Counted from the first letter of the stretch, positions 1-9,058 are shown. The stretch is DNA of 64,000 bases from Sphingobacterium olei (GCF_005048855.1 NZ_SUME01000008.1:1-64000); one strand, 5' to 3'. A program made the numbers and translations. The notes: generated from the letters alone by a model not told the origin.

Positions 1-1024
1 TTACGTTACCGCCAACTGTCGTGTTCGTTAAATTCTCGATCAATTGGTTAAGCACCTCCGTATTGGTAACGATCTCCTCAAAGTTGTTGATCACATCCGC
101 AGGGACATCGATCGTAACCGTAGCACCTGCCTCGTTCGTATAGGTGTACGTACCGTCATTGTTGGTAACCAGTGTCGTTACCGTCTCATTGGCCTGTACG
201 ATACTCTCGATCGTTGCCCATTCCAGTTCGCCGGTCACGTTGGTAACCAGCATGGAGTTTGCATCCCCAGCCTTGATCGTGATCCTAAAGGGGTCTGTGT
301 CTGTTCCCGTCCCGCTTACCTCGATGAAATCGTTGTCCTCGAAATTGGTGTTATTGGTAATGATCTGTGTAAGGTACTCCTCGAAACTGCTGTATGTATC
401 GCCATTGACGACAATCTCTTCGTTGACAATCTGGTTGTAAATGTTCTCAAAGTTGCTGATCACATCTGCAGGGACATCGATCGTGACCGTTGCACCTGCC
501 TCATTCGTATAGGTATAGGTACCGTCGTTATTGTTGACCAATGTCGTTACCGTCTCATTGGCCTGTACGATCTCTTCAAAGTTGATCACCTGCTGTACGT
601 TGTTCTCATCGATATACGTGAACTGGTCACCGTCGTAGCTTACGTTACCGCCAACTGTCGTGTTCGTTAAATTCTCGATCAATTGGTTAAGCACCTCCGT
701 ATTGGTAACGATCTCCTCAAAGTTGTTGATCACATCCGCAGGGACATCGATCGTAACCGTAGCACCGGCCTCGTTCGTATAGGTGTACGTACCGTCATTG
801 TTGTTCACAAGTGTCGTTACCGTCTCATTGGCCTGTACGATCTCTTCGAAACTGATGTTCTGGACAACGTTGTTCTCGTCAACATAGGTAAACTGGTCAC
901 CGTCGTAGCTTACATTGCCGCCAACTGTCGTGTTCGTTAAATTCTCGATCAATTGGTTAAGCACCTCCGTATTGGTAACGATCTCCTCAAAGTTGTTGAT
1001 CACATCCGCAGGGACATCGATCGT
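1..1024. repeat. Near-identical coding repeats in the adhesin gene
   Basis: A block of about 110 bp starting with the codons for TTVGGN (reverse strand) occurs three times, at about 11-118, 650-758 and 920-1024, with almost no differences. Offsets are 639 bp (213 codons) and 270 bp (90 codons), both multiples of three. A second block encoding ANETVTTLV plus DGTYTYTNEAGATVTIDVPA recurs at about 100-220, 460-570 and 750-840. The near-identity at DNA level, not just protein level, implies recent duplication or ongoing homogenisation. Confidence 0.85.
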
Positions 1025-1546
1025 AACACCTTTACTTAGAATCGGATTGCCATTAGTATCGATTGCCTCTTCGTTAAAATAAGTATATTTTCCACCACCA
1101 TTACTCACCAATAGAGTTTTCGTTTCATTAGCTTTAATCGCTTGCACCAAATTAACGGTTTGCGGGTTACCACTGGCATCGATGTAACTGATCACGTAAG
1201 TCGTTGGATCATAAGATATATTAGAAGCCGAGCCTGAAGAGACCAAAACCCATTTTGTTCCATCATTATAATAAATACCTGGAACAACATCATTTGTAGT
1301 CACGGTATTATAAACCATCATCCCTGCCACATGTGCACTTAATGGAGTAAAATCCGTCGTCCGACTGAGTTCAATCCGGACATGCAATAGCCCCTTGTTG
1401 ATACTACTCAATTCCAAAATTGCATTTTTATTGGGAACAGTCGGATCCCCATTTACAGTACCGTCAGATATTTTGGACTGTGCATTAGCCATGCCTATAC
1501 AACCAAAAAGTAGACCGTATAGTAAAAATTGATTACGTTTATTCAT
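1..1546 (-). CDS. Repeat-rich surface/adhesin-like protein, 5' part only
   Basis: The gene starts at ATG 1546 and stays open to the window edge, so only the first 515 codons are seen. Residues 1-23 form a signal peptide (MNKRNQFLLYGLLFGCIGMANA then QSK). A unique N-terminal region follows (about residues 24-170), including a stretch typical of Bacteroidota surface proteins (GMMVYNT, then a WVLVSSGSAS segment). From about residue 172 the protein is built of Thr/Asn/Val-rich modules with recurring motifs NNFEEIVTNTEVLNQLIENL, TTVGGNVSYDGDQFTY, FEEIVQANETVTTLV and DGTYTYTNEAGATVTIDVPA. Secretion and repeats suggest an exported structural or adhesive protein; ligand and anchoring cannot be told because the C-terminus is missing. 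It lies 24 bp behind the receiver-like gene at 1571-1987 and probably shares its transcript. Confidence 0.8.
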   Translation of the reverse strand, partial: MNKRNQFLLYGLLFGCIGMANAQSKISDGTVNGDPTVPNKNAILELSSINKGLLHVRIELSRTTDFTPLSAHVAGMMVYNTVTTNDVVPGIYYNDGTKWVLVSSGSASNISYDPTTYVISYIDASGNPQTVNLVQAIKANETKTLLVSNGGGKYTYFNEEAIDTNGNPILSKGVTIDVPADVINNFEEIVTNTEVLNQLIENLTNTTVGGNVSYDGDQFTYVDENNVVQNISFEEIVQANETVTTLVNNNDGTYTYTNEAGATVTIDVPADVINNFEEIVTNTEVLNQLIENLTNTTVGGNVSYDGDQFTYIDENNVQQVINFEEIVQANETVTTLVNNNDGTYTYTNEAGATVTIDVPADVISNFENIYNQIVNEEIVVNGDTYSSFEEYLTQIITNNTNFEDNDFIEVSGTGTDTDPFRITIKAGDANSMLVTNVTGELEWATIESIVQANETVTTLVTNNDGTYTYTNEAGATVTIDVPADVINNFEEIVTNTEVLNQLIENLTNTTVGGNV

Positions 1547-1570
1547 TAATTTAATACTTAGATTAATTCC

Positions 1571-1987
1571 TTATCTTGATTTATACCTTGAATTTGTATT
1601 CAGGAGCTTAGCTAGGGAAGCTTTTAAATTTTCTTTTAACTGACTACGTTCCAAAAAGTCATGGATGCCGATCGCATTATAAAATGGCATGAAAGACAAT
1701 TCCCATTCGTCGACGATTAGCACAACTTTCGCCTTAAATCTCATGTTCAACATGCTCTCGACATGTTCTATATTCTCTTTAATACGCATATCAATTGAAA
1801 GGATAATCAAACAATCATGTAGTGAATCTCCTGAATCCGCATGCGTTTCCAACTCAGTAATCCTATCTACGCTTTGTGTTGGAAATTCGGACTCAAACAT
1901 TGTCTTTAACATACTTTTTATACGCGCAGATAATCGTTGAGATATACCGGCTAATACGATCCGATTGATTTTATTTGCAGATTCCAT
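1571..1987 (-). CDS. Receiver-like protein without output domain
   Basis: This 138-residue protein has the alternating hydrophobic strands of a response-regulator receiver fold: RIVLAGIS near the N-terminus, LIILSIDMRIK around residue 60 (the Asp is a candidate phosphoacceptor), VVLIVDE near residue 90, and IHDFLERSQLKENL near residue 110. The second acidic residue normally found after the first strand is absent and no DNA-binding domain follows, so phosphorylation is uncertain. It is the first gene of a unit with the surface protein 24 bp downstream, suggesting a role in controlling it. Fold assignment is by pattern only. Confidence 0.5.
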   Translation of the reverse strand: MESANKINRIVLAGISQRLSARIKSMLKTMFESEFPTQSVDRITELETHADSGDSLHDCLIILSIDMRIKENIEHVESMLNMRFKAKVVLIVDEWELSFMPFYNAIGIHDFLERSQLKENLKASLAKLLNTNSRYKSR

Positions 1988-2704
1988 ATACAGATTAAAT
2001 TTTGTACTTGTGGAACAAAGAAAACCAGAAGAGATGGGAGTTAAGAATTATTGAATACGCACTTATACGCACATCATACGCTTAAACATAAGCATCTAAT
2101 AATAAGATAATTGTCTTTTATTTTTGTAAATTTACATCTACAAATTTTCAGTATTACGATCTTAGATAAAAACTAGAGAATATCAGTAAAATTTACTACT
2201 CACTTATACGCATACCATACAACAAGATCTGATTAGGATGACTTTTGCATAATTATATAACAAGCAAATAGCTTTAGAAATGTTTCTAGGTTTGAATGAC
2301 GTACAAAATCAATGCAGCTAGCCTTAGATAAACAAAAGGACTCCCAAAACATTAACGACTAGATTGTTCTTTACAAATCCCATTAAAAACTGATATACAA
2401 TCAAAAAAACATCAATACAAGTGTCGAAAAACAACAAATACCTTATAATCAATTAATTAATATGAAAAAATGTAGTTCTTATACTACATAATTATGATAA
2501 TAGAATTTTTTGAGAAAATGGATACTATAGAAAAACTCAGTTATTAAAGCGTTAAGCCACTTTTTAACAAATAAGTATTCCATTTGATTATTGGGTGAAA
2601 TTTGGATTATCCCAATTTTTAATAATATTTGTGCGTCAGGAGAAGAGACTCTTTATAATCACACTAAAAATAGTTTAAAATCTTAGATAGGAAAGGTATA
2701 AAAC
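1988..2704. other. Long intergenic region with two 20-bp near-repeats and a palindrome
   Basis: No gene is visible in these 717 bp between two divergent genes. A segment reading CACTTATACGCA followed by a CATAC-type end occurs at 2060-2080 and again at 2201-2220; further TACGC motifs flank the first copy. A 7-bp inverted repeat (ATGTAGT / ACTACAT, six bases apart) lies at 2470-2489. These are candidate regulator sites for the receiver-like gene or the LuxR-like gene at 2705. The rest is AT-rich with nothing I recognise. Confidence 0.4.
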
Positions 2705-3463
2705 ATGGCACGTTATTTACATTATTTTATTTCAATTATTATATACCTAGTTGCGTATGCAGTATTACAGAGTGCGAATGCACAGTCGATATCCAATACG
2801 TTCAAAATCCAGTCGTTGTATAAGTTCGACTCACAGATACAAAATAATAAAGACAACAACAATAAAAACATCGATATATCTTTTGAAAAAACTATGCCGG
2901 CCGAGATACATCCGTACCGAAAATCATTCTTTACATTGATTAGCTTTACAGTACTTATATCAATAACGTTATTTTTTGCTTTTAAATACTATCAAAATAT
3001 ACAATTAGAGCAACGAAAAGCCGTGGATCAGCTCGTACATAAAGTTGAAGAGCTTAGTCAACATCAGTCTTCTCAGAAAGAGGAGGAAAAGGATAAATAT
3101 ATTCAAGAGTTGATTGAACTTGCAAACAACAGAAACCCTATTTTTTTTACAAAATTTAATCAATATTTTCCTGAGTTTTCGCGTCAGTTGATGACGGTAA
3201 GCTCATTTAAACTTGTCGCAAAAGAAATAGAAATCTGTGCGATGTTGATACTCAATTTTGACACAAAAGAAATCGCATATTATACCAACAGTACTACCCG
3301 GTCGGTAGAAAGTAGAAAATATCGAATCAGAAAAAAGCTTCAGGTTCCTTCATCGGAAGACCTGACATTGTGGATGCAACTGAAATTACCCGAACGATTA
3401 GAACAACTAAGAAGCCAATCAGTCTCTTTATCTACCATAAATCTCATTCAAATGCATAGCTAG
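2705..3463 (+). CDS. Membrane-anchored LuxR-like HTH regulator
   Basis: The 252-residue protein has a signal peptide (residues 1-27, ending in SANAQ), a short extracytoplasmic segment, one membrane span (about residues 78-97), a charged coiled-coil (about 100-140) and a C-terminal helical region with a LuxR-like HTH: LVAKEIEICAMLILNFDTKE then IAYYTNSTTRSVESRKYRIR. This resembles the C-terminal half of Bacteroidota regulators that carry periplasmic sensor repeats, but the sensor part is much reduced here. It likely binds DNA from the inner membrane. Its neighbours suggest, without proving, control of the surface protein gene. The 3' end overlaps the convergent nuclease gene by 36 bp. Confidence 0.6.
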   Translation: MARYLHYFISIIIYLVAYAVLQSANAQSISNTFKIQSLYKFDSQIQNNKDNNNKNIDISFEKTMPAEIHPYRKSFFTLISFTVLISITLFFAFKYYQNIQLEQRKAVDQLVHKVEELSQHQSSQKEEEKDKYIQELIELANNRNPIFFTKFNQYFPEFSRQLMTVSSFKLVAKEIEICAMLILNFDTKEIAYYTNSTTRSVESRKYRIRKKLQVPSSEDLTLWMQLKLPERLEQLRSQSVSLSTINLIQMHS

Positions 3464-4237
3464 ACGAATACCTGCTTTAAGTAAACAATCTTCCATGATA
3501 TACTTGTAATCGTAGATATAGTTGTAGCTCAGATTAGTGTTATTTTCCACATCTTTATAAATCTTATTGGCCAATTCGTGGGATTGGAATAGCATTTCTT
3601 CGAACGTACAATCCCTATATTTCTTATAAACGTTCATGTCATGAATATCTAATACATCTGCATACTCTGTAAAGCTATACTTCTCATTTTCGACTAAATC
3701 GGAATCCCATACGCGATGAATATTAGTTTTTCGACCAAAGAACATTACATCTATTTTATTACCTCCAAGATCTGATTCCCGGCTCACATGCATGGGTTGG
3801 TGGGCATCTGCGAAAAGATGTATTATATAATACAACTCATGTTGCTTTTCCAAGAGACTCGTACTAAGGCTGTTTTTTGCATGATCCTTAATCCGCAAAT
3901 AAGCTTTATAGAGATTATTTTCCGGCGACTGTAGCAGTTCGTACGAAAATTGCTGAAAAGTTAGATTGGAATTGGTATTTACAAAATGCCAGGAACCCGT
4001 TTGATTAAGCTTGGGATCGGGGTCTGATTTAATAAAATCAGCCCAATTTGACCAATATGCTAATTTTTGATTGCCAATTATACCTTGAATGTTCTTTTTG
4101 GTTTTTTTCGTTAAATGTCGTTCAGCAATTTCCGCAATGACGCGATGTCCCGTCATTCCCCATGCCCGTGCAGTTTGCATGGATGCTATAGAAATAAAAA
4201 TGACTAGTGTGAGTAATGTTGAAAATTTATGTTTCAT
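3428..4237 (-). CDS. S1/P1-type zinc-dependent nuclease
   Basis: An exported 269-residue enzyme of the S1/P1 nuclease family, which cuts single-stranded DNA and RNA with three zinc ions. The signal peptide is cleaved so that Trp26 becomes the mature N-terminus (ARA/WGMTGH), the hallmark of the family because the terminal amine and His31 bind zinc. Other ligand motifs are present: an Asp in NWADFIKSDP, HLFADAHQPMHV, DLGGNKIDV and HRVWDSDLV. Length is normal. Likely periplasmic nucleic-acid scavenging, fitting the secreted alkaline phosphatase at 6.6 kb. Confidence 0.92.
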   Translation of the reverse strand: MKHKFSTLLTLVIFISIASMQTARAWGMTGHRVIAEIAERHLTKKTKKNIQGIIGNQKLAYWSNWADFIKSDPDPKLNQTGSWHFVNTNSNLTFQQFSYELLQSPENNLYKAYLRIKDHAKNSLSTSLLEKQHELYYIIHLFADAHQPMHVSRESDLGGNKIDVMFFGRKTNIHRVWDSDLVENEKYSFTEYADVLDIHDMNVYKKYRDCTFEEMLFQSHELANKIYKDVENNTNLSYNYIYDYKYIMEDCLLKAGIRLAMHLNEIYGR

Positions 4238-4244
4238 TTAAAGA

Positions 4245-4706
4245 TTATTTAAAGATATCAAATAAATACTTTGCGGTAGACCAAAATTCGTCTAAAGCGA
4301 TGATACGCGGTTTAAAAAACGAGATCAAAGCAGGCCAATCTTCTTTTTTCAAGATGCTGACATCTTCCAGAGACCTAGAAATACGACCTATTTGTTTTCC
4401 ATATTCGTCATAACATACGTTACTCCAATCCCATTCTTCCTGAAATGTCGCCTGAAAAACAGGTTTAAGTTCCAGAAACTGTTCGAATACCAGATTTCTT
4501 ATCCCGTCATCAGCTTGTGATATTTCAATCATTATAGTCGCTTTTTTATTAGTAACTTCCATACGAAAGAAAATGTTTTTAATACCCGTTTTATAATTCA
4601 CCCAGTTAATTTTTTCCATGTCTGAAGAAGGAACAACAGCCATATATTGGCCGAATGTTGTCCAAAAATGTTCTTTCAGTTTTTTTGTTTCTTCTCTTGA
4701 GTACAA
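4245..4706 (-). CDS. DUF4268-type protein
   Basis: This 153-residue protein has no signal peptide or membrane segment. The pattern of an N-terminal FWTTFGQYM helix, a central strand-rich part (IFFRMEVTNKKATIMIEIS) and a C-terminal FWSTAKYLFDIFK helix matches the DUF4268 family as I know it. Function is unknown; the fold has been compared with nuclease-type proteins elsewhere, but no catalytic residues can be named here. It lies 7 bp upstream of the S1/P1 nuclease on the same strand and could be co-transcribed with it. Confidence 0.6.
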   Translation of the reverse strand: MYSREETKKLKEHFWTTFGQYMAVVPSSDMEKINWVNYKTGIKNIFFRMEVTNKKATIMIEISQADDGIRNLVFEQFLELKPVFQATFQEEWDWSNVCYDEYGKQIGRISRSLEDVSILKKEDWPALISFFKPRIIALDEFWSTAKYLFDIFK

Positions 4707-4799
4707 TGTGCTTTTTTTACAAAACTAGCAATTTACATAAACATTTAGGATCGCAAGGTGTTTTAACTTCGGAAAGCATTGATATTTAACAACACAGAT

Positions 4800-5333
4800 A
4801 TGAATAAGAAGAAATCTTTATTAGTATTGACAGCCGTTGCTGCCGGATCAGTTATCTACAATATTTGGAAACCGATAAAATCAGACCTTCCTGTTATCCA
4901 AAATTTAGATATCAATAGATATCTAGGAAAATGGCATGAAATTGCGCGATTAGATTTCTATTGGGAAAAGAATCTCAAAAATGTGACAGCAGAGTATAAC
5001 CTTAATGAGGATGGTTCTATTCGCGTAAATAATCAAGGACTTGACTTTACTAAGAATAAACACAAACAAAGTATTGGCAAAGCAAAATTTGTAAGGACAC
5101 CAACTGAAGGGGCACTTAAAGTTTCCTTTTTTGGCCCATTTTATTCGGGATATAATATTATGCATGTAGATGATGATTATCGATATGCGTTAGTTTTTGG
5201 AGAAAATTTAGATTATATCTGGATACTATCACGGGAAAAAACTATTCCGGATGAAATACGTGATATGTATTTAGCGTATGCTGAGAAGGCCGGATACGAT
5301 GTAAAAAAATTGGTCTGGACATTTCATGATTAA
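4800..5333 (+). CDS. Bacterial lipocalin (Blc-like)
   Basis: A 177-residue lipocalin. The start at ATG 4800 (MNKKKSLLVL) is preferred to an upstream in-frame ATG at 4779 because it puts the hydrophobic N-terminal segment at the beginning. That segment lacks a lipobox Cys, so it may be a membrane anchor or uncleaved signal rather than a lipoprotein signal. The lipocalin signature GKWHEIARLDFYWEK follows at about residues 43-57, and the later motif YALVFGENLDYIWILSR is typical of Blc. Family members bind lysophospholipids or fatty acids in the envelope. Monocistronic, followed by a terminator. Confidence 0.85.
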   Translation: MNKKKSLLVLTAVAAGSVIYNIWKPIKSDLPVIQNLDINRYLGKWHEIARLDFYWEKNLKNVTAEYNLNEDGSIRVNNQGLDFTKNKHKQSIGKAKFVRTPTEGALKVSFFGPFYSGYNIMHVDDDYRYALVFGENLDYIWILSREKTIPDEIRDMYLAYAEKAGYDVKKLVWTFHD

Positions 5334-5385
5334 ATCAAATCCGCTAGCTCTGTGCGGCGGTGCGCATTATTTCTGGCTACTACAT

Positions 5386-5421
5386 AAAAGAAAACGTTCG
5401 TATACGAGAACGTTTTCTTTT
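5386..5421. terminator. Bidirectional terminator hairpin
   Basis: A perfect 14-bp stem (5386-5399 with 5408-5421) with an 8-nt loop, A-rich on one side and T-rich on the other, between the convergent lipocalin and DUF937 genes. It can serve both strands. Confidence 0.85.
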
Positions 5422-5505
5422 ATAATTACAAACATAGGCTAACTCAGTTGACAAGCTAGCGTCGCTTATAATCTTTTATATTTTCTTCATATTGGAGATA
5501 CTTTG

Positions 5506-6384
5506 CTAGTGACGCGGATTAGTTGGACTGTTTAATAACGTGTCCGCTACATCTGTAGATGTAGCGGCAACAGAATCTGTGGCAGTCGTATTATTGGTGC
5601 CGCTTCCTTCTCGGCCAAAAAGAAACCAAATCAAAATCAAAATGATCGGAATCAATATCCACCATAAGCCTGCACCTCTTGTATTTTTTGCTATAGCCTC
5701 ATGGGTATGCACAATAGGCGCAGCTGATGGAATTACAGGAGGAATCTCTTCTTCTATTATGGGAGGTACATACGTATCGGCCGGAGTAGGCGTATCTACG
5801 ATACCCGGGTCGTTAGTCAAAAGGTTCGGTGTATCCGCTTCCGCAAATGCAGATCCAAAAGTGCCTAATCCCAATCCACCCGGAAGAGCAGAAGCAAAAG
5901 ACGATTTATTAATCTCCAATACTTCGGCGATCGAACTGATGCTCCAATTACTGCCATTCTCTGTTAGACTCGCGAATACCGCCGGAAGAACGGCTTCTAA
6001 CAAGTGCCTGATCGTACCGGATGAGTTGCCGGAAAATGTAGATAGCGAAGCGAGAATAGCATCAAGTTTATTACCGAAAACGGTATATAGGAAACTATTG
6101 TCGGATAGCTGAGATGCCGTATGCGTATCCTCGGGTTCTTGGGCAAATAAACTCCCCGTTATATTCTCGAAATCAATACCCGAAAAATGTTGTTTCGCTT
6201 GTTCAAGTATACCGGCCAAGCCTTCGCTCGATTGACTTTGTAGACCTAAAAATATGGAAGGGATAGCGATATCTAAGCCCCTTCGGATCGACTCGTCACT
6301 TTCTCCAGTATTTGCACCCAATCTAGAGATGATAACCTCATCGTTAAAGTGTGATTTTGCTAAATTTAACAAATTATTCTCCAT
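5506..6384 (-). CDS. DUF937 protein with C-terminal membrane anchor
   Basis: The first 165 residues form the DUF937 helical repeat (RRGLDIAIPSIFLGLQSQSS and RHLLEAVLPAVFASL are the paired GLxxAxPxxLxxL-type helices). A Pro/Ala-rich linker follows, then a single membrane span (WWILIPIILILIWFLF, about residues 242-257) and a short Thr/Ser-rich tail. As known for Bacteroidota, DUF937 proteins often continue into an OmpA-like domain; that domain is absent here and the protein stops 35 residues after the membrane segment at 292 aa. Function unknown. Transcribed alone toward the bidirectional hairpin. Confidence 0.75.
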   Translation of the reverse strand: MENNLLNLAKSHFNDEVIISRLGANTGESDESIRRGLDIAIPSIFLGLQSQSSEGLAGILEQAKQHFSGIDFENITGSLFAQEPEDTHTASQLSDNSFLYTVFGNKLDAILASLSTFSGNSSGTIRHLLEAVLPAVFASLTENGSNWSISSIAEVLEINKSSFASALPGGLGLGTFGSAFAEADTPNLLTNDPGIVDTPTPADTYVPPIIEEEIPPVIPSAAPIVHTHEAIAKNTRGAGLWWILIPIILILIWFLFGREGSGTNNTTATDSVAATSTDVADTLLNSPTNPRH

Positions 6385-6637
6385 AGCAATAAAATGATTA
6401 ATTACAATTATACAACACCATTGAATAAATTTTGTTTCATTTTCTTAGTTTAATCTTCTCTTGTATATCTAGCTGTAAAGCAATTATAACTACTGGTTAA
6501 AGTAAACATACCCTTTAAATCAATTTGATTTGCAAATGCTGTTCATAGCCTTTTAACTGTTGTTCGAATGGTATTTTTGAATTAACATTAATTTAATTTG
6601 AATAACTTATATTTGATTTTTCAATCTAAAAACAGTT

Positions 6638-8053
6638 ATGAATAAAAAAATCACGACATTACTTTTTCTTTCTTTTCTTTTCCTCCTTCCCCTATTTGGT
6701 CAGAAAGCCAAATATATTTTTTTCATGATCGGTGATGGCATGGGACTTAATCAAGTTAACATTGCTGAAGTATATTCAGCAGAATTAGCTGGGAGAAACG
6801 GTGTTTTCCCTTTGGTATTTACGCAATTTCCATACGCGACATTTGGCACATCATATTCGCTGTCTCATGGCGTTACTGATTCAGGAGCGGGAGGCACTGC
6901 GCTTGCTGTAGGAAAAAAAACAAGGAATGGTGTAATAGGGATGGACAGCGCAGCTACGGTACCTTACAAAAGTATTGCGTATGCCGCTAAAGCTAAAGGT
7001 ATGAGAGTCGGTATTGCGACAAGTGTGAGTATTGATCATGCCACTCCTGCTTCATTTTATGCCAATCGTCCCGACCGCAACATGTACTACGAAATTGGTT
7101 TGGATCTGATTAAATCAAATTTTGACTTTTTCGCCGGTGCCGGTTTCATCAAGCCCGATAAAACTTTCGATAATAAGGATGCTCCTTCCCTATTTCCTCA
7201 ATTTGAAAAGGCAGGTTACCAAATTGTCAAAGGTTATAGAGCCTTTCAAGATGCAAAGAAGACTCAGAACGGCAAGATTATCTTGACGAATATGGATGAT
7301 ACAGATCAATCTGCATTAAAATATGCAATTGATCAAAAAGCAGGCGACCTTAATTTAGCGGAAATTACAGCTGCAGCTATTGAAGCACTCACCTTGAACG
7401 ATAAAGGAGACGGCTTTTTCCTAATGGTAGAAGGCGGAAAAATAGATTGGGCCTGCCATGCTAATGATGGTGCTACCGCAATCCATGAAGTACTTGATTT
7501 CAATGAATCCGTTAAATTAGCTTTTGAATTTTACAAAAAACATCCGGAGGAAACACTCATTATCGTAACAGCAGACCATGAAACCGGAGGAATTGGAATC
7601 GGTAATGGCAGTAGCCGATTAAACACAAAGGCACTTAACGGACAGGTTGTGTCTCAAGGAGAACTCTCTACGCATATAAGAGAGCTTCGCAAAACAAATC
7701 CAAATGCAAGTTGGGAAGAAGTAAAAAGTGTATTACAACAAAATTTGGGATTGTGGTCTACTGCGAAAGTTGCTGAAAACGACGAAAAGCAACTTTTTAC
7801 GGCCTACGAGCGGAGTTTTGTCAAACATGAAAATGAAACAGAAAAAAGTCTTTATGCCAATGACGACAAAATAGCGGCATTAAGTATATCCATTTTGAAT
7901 AAGATATCTTCGGTTTCATGGGCATCTGGAGGACATTCAGCGGCATACATTCCAATTTATGCCATTGGCGCGGGAGCTGAACTATTCAGGCATAAAATGG
8001 AAAACGTAGATATTCCAAAAAAAATAGCTATGGCTGCGGGACTGGAATTCTAG
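6638..8053 (+). CDS. Alkaline phosphatase
   Basis: A 471-residue PhoA-family alkaline phosphatase with signal peptide (about residues 1-21, ending PLFGQ). The metal-site start FMIGDGMG, the catalytic serine motif TDSGAGGTALAVGKKT (about residue 87), the metal motif TADHETGG and the final SGGHSA motif are all intact. It releases phosphate from phosphomonoesters in the periplasm using two zincs and a magnesium. A TATATTTG element at 6608-6615 fits a Bacteroidota -7 box about 23 bp before the ATG. No Pho box can be recognised by eye. Single gene ended by a strong hairpin. Confidence 0.95.
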   Translation: MNKKITTLLFLSFLFLLPLFGQKAKYIFFMIGDGMGLNQVNIAEVYSAELAGRNGVFPLVFTQFPYATFGTSYSLSHGVTDSGAGGTALAVGKKTRNGVIGMDSAATVPYKSIAYAAKAKGMRVGIATSVSIDHATPASFYANRPDRNMYYEIGLDLIKSNFDFFAGAGFIKPDKTFDNKDAPSLFPQFEKAGYQIVKGYRAFQDAKKTQNGKIILTNMDDTDQSALKYAIDQKAGDLNLAEITAAAIEALTLNDKGDGFFLMVEGGKIDWACHANDGATAIHEVLDFNESVKLAFEFYKKHPEETLIIVTADHETGGIGIGNGSSRLNTKALNGQVVSQGELSTHIRELRKTNPNASWEEVKSVLQQNLGLWSTAKVAENDEKQLFTAYERSFVKHENETEKSLYANDDKIAALSISILNKISSVSWASGGHSAAYIPIYAIGAGAELFRHKMENVDIPKKIAMAAGLEF

Positions 8054-8069
8054 GGATATAGTAGAAAAC

Positions 8070-8106
8070 AAAAAGCGGGATGTGCATGTTGCATATCCCG
8101 CTTTTT
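8070..8106. terminator. Bidirectional terminator between phosphatase and ssb
   Basis: A 16-bp stem with one G-T wobble (8070-8085 with 8091-8106), 5-nt loop ATGTT and flanking A and T runs. It lies between the convergent phosphatase and ssb genes and suits both. Confidence 0.88.
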
Positions 8107-8109
8107 ATT

Positions 8110-8496
8110 TTAGAATGGAAGATCGGTATCCCTGTCCGCTGTTCGGGTGTCAATTTCCTTTGAGGCGTAATCCAATGCCATGAAATGATTTACCTTGATT
8201 TCTGCTATCGAACGTTTTATACCTTGACTATCTATATATTCACGGTACTGCAATGGCCCTGAAACTAAAATTTGTGCACCTTTTTTACCATATTTTTCTA
8301 CAGCATTATTCAACTCACCCCATACCACACAGGTATGCCATTGTGTAGTCTCTTTCCACTCTCCACTACGTAATTTTATACGTTCATTCGTTGCCAAACG
8401 TAATGTACAAACCTTAGTGTCTTGACTAGTTGTTTTGATTTCTGCATCAGCACCTAAGCGCCCAATTAATTGAACTTGATTCATTAAAGCATTCAT
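8110..8496 (-). CDS. ssb: Single-stranded DNA-binding protein
   Basis: This 128-residue protein has an OB fold starting MNALMNQVQLIGRLGADAE, the EWKETTQWHTCVVWGE strand pair and a short C-terminal tail ending DLPF, the acidic tip by which Ssb recruits replication and repair proteins. The tail is only about 20 residues, short relative to E. coli Ssb. Bacteroidota often have several ssb paralogues, and this one is not next to mutY or rpsF, so it may be an accessory copy. Monocistronic. Confidence 0.93.
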   Translation of the reverse strand: MNALMNQVQLIGRLGADAEIKTTSQDTKVCTLRLATNERIKLRSGEWKETTQWHTCVVWGELNNAVEKYGKKGAQILVSGPLQYREYIDSQGIKRSIAEIKVNHFMALDYASKEIDTRTADRDTDLPF

Positions 8497-8668
8497 GATC
8501 TTAAAATTTAAATTGTAAAAAATATTAATTTAACCTAAACAACGAATAGCCCAAAAGCTACTTGCTGACACAAAGATCGGGGAGGTAAAAATATTATTCG
8601 TATATTAAACGCTTATTACCGACTATAACCGTTTGTAAACGCTTACAATTAGATACTAAAGATTAAAT

Positions 8669-9022
8669 ATGAATGAAAAATCATGCTTAGAATGTCTCAA
8701 ACCCATCAAAGGACGTGCTGATAAACGCTTTTGCGATGATGCTTGCAGAAATACGTATAACAACCGACTAAATGGCGATCAAAATAATATCATCCGTAAT
8801 ATCAATCACATACTTCGTAAAAACAGAAGGATACTACAGGCTTTCTTAGGAAATGAGAAATCGATTAAAGTTTCTTCAGATAAGCTTCAAAAAGAAGGCT
8901 TCCAATTTGATTACCACACACATTTGCTTCACACTAGCAAAGGACAATCTTATATATTCGTCTACGAATACGGATACCTCCTTCTGGAAAACCATTTATG
9001 CTTGATCGTTAGACAAAAATAA
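8669..9022 (+). CDS. Small zinc-ribbon protein of unknown function
   Basis: A 117-residue cytoplasmic protein. The N-terminus has a C4 zinc-ribbon motif (SCLECLKPI, then KRFCDDACRNTYNNR) like those of the DUF2116/zinc-ribbon group. A basic helix follows (RNINHILRKNRRILQAFL, about 44-61), then a strand-rich C-terminal half with SDKLQKEGFQFDYHTHLL. The basic helix and zinc ribbon could bind nucleic acid, but this is inference. It is divergent from ssb with about 170 bp between them. Confidence 0.7.
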   Translation: MNEKSCLECLKPIKGRADKRFCDDACRNTYNNRLNGDQNNIIRNINHILRKNRRILQAFLGNEKSIKVSSDKLQKEGFQFDYHTHLLHTSKGQSYIFVYEYGYLLLENHLCLIVRQK

Positions 9023-9058
9023 TCAATGAGACTCGCAAATTAGGAAACGATAAACTTA

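Noticed and set aside
44..940. Long + strand open frames in the repeat region
   Set aside because: They are antisense to the minus-strand surface protein, whose frame is open through the whole stretch with a signal peptide; the antisense frames repeat only because the DNA does.
4779..4799. Upstream ATG for the lipocalin
   Set aside because: It would place polar residues before the hydrophobic N-terminal segment; ATG 4,800 is the better start.
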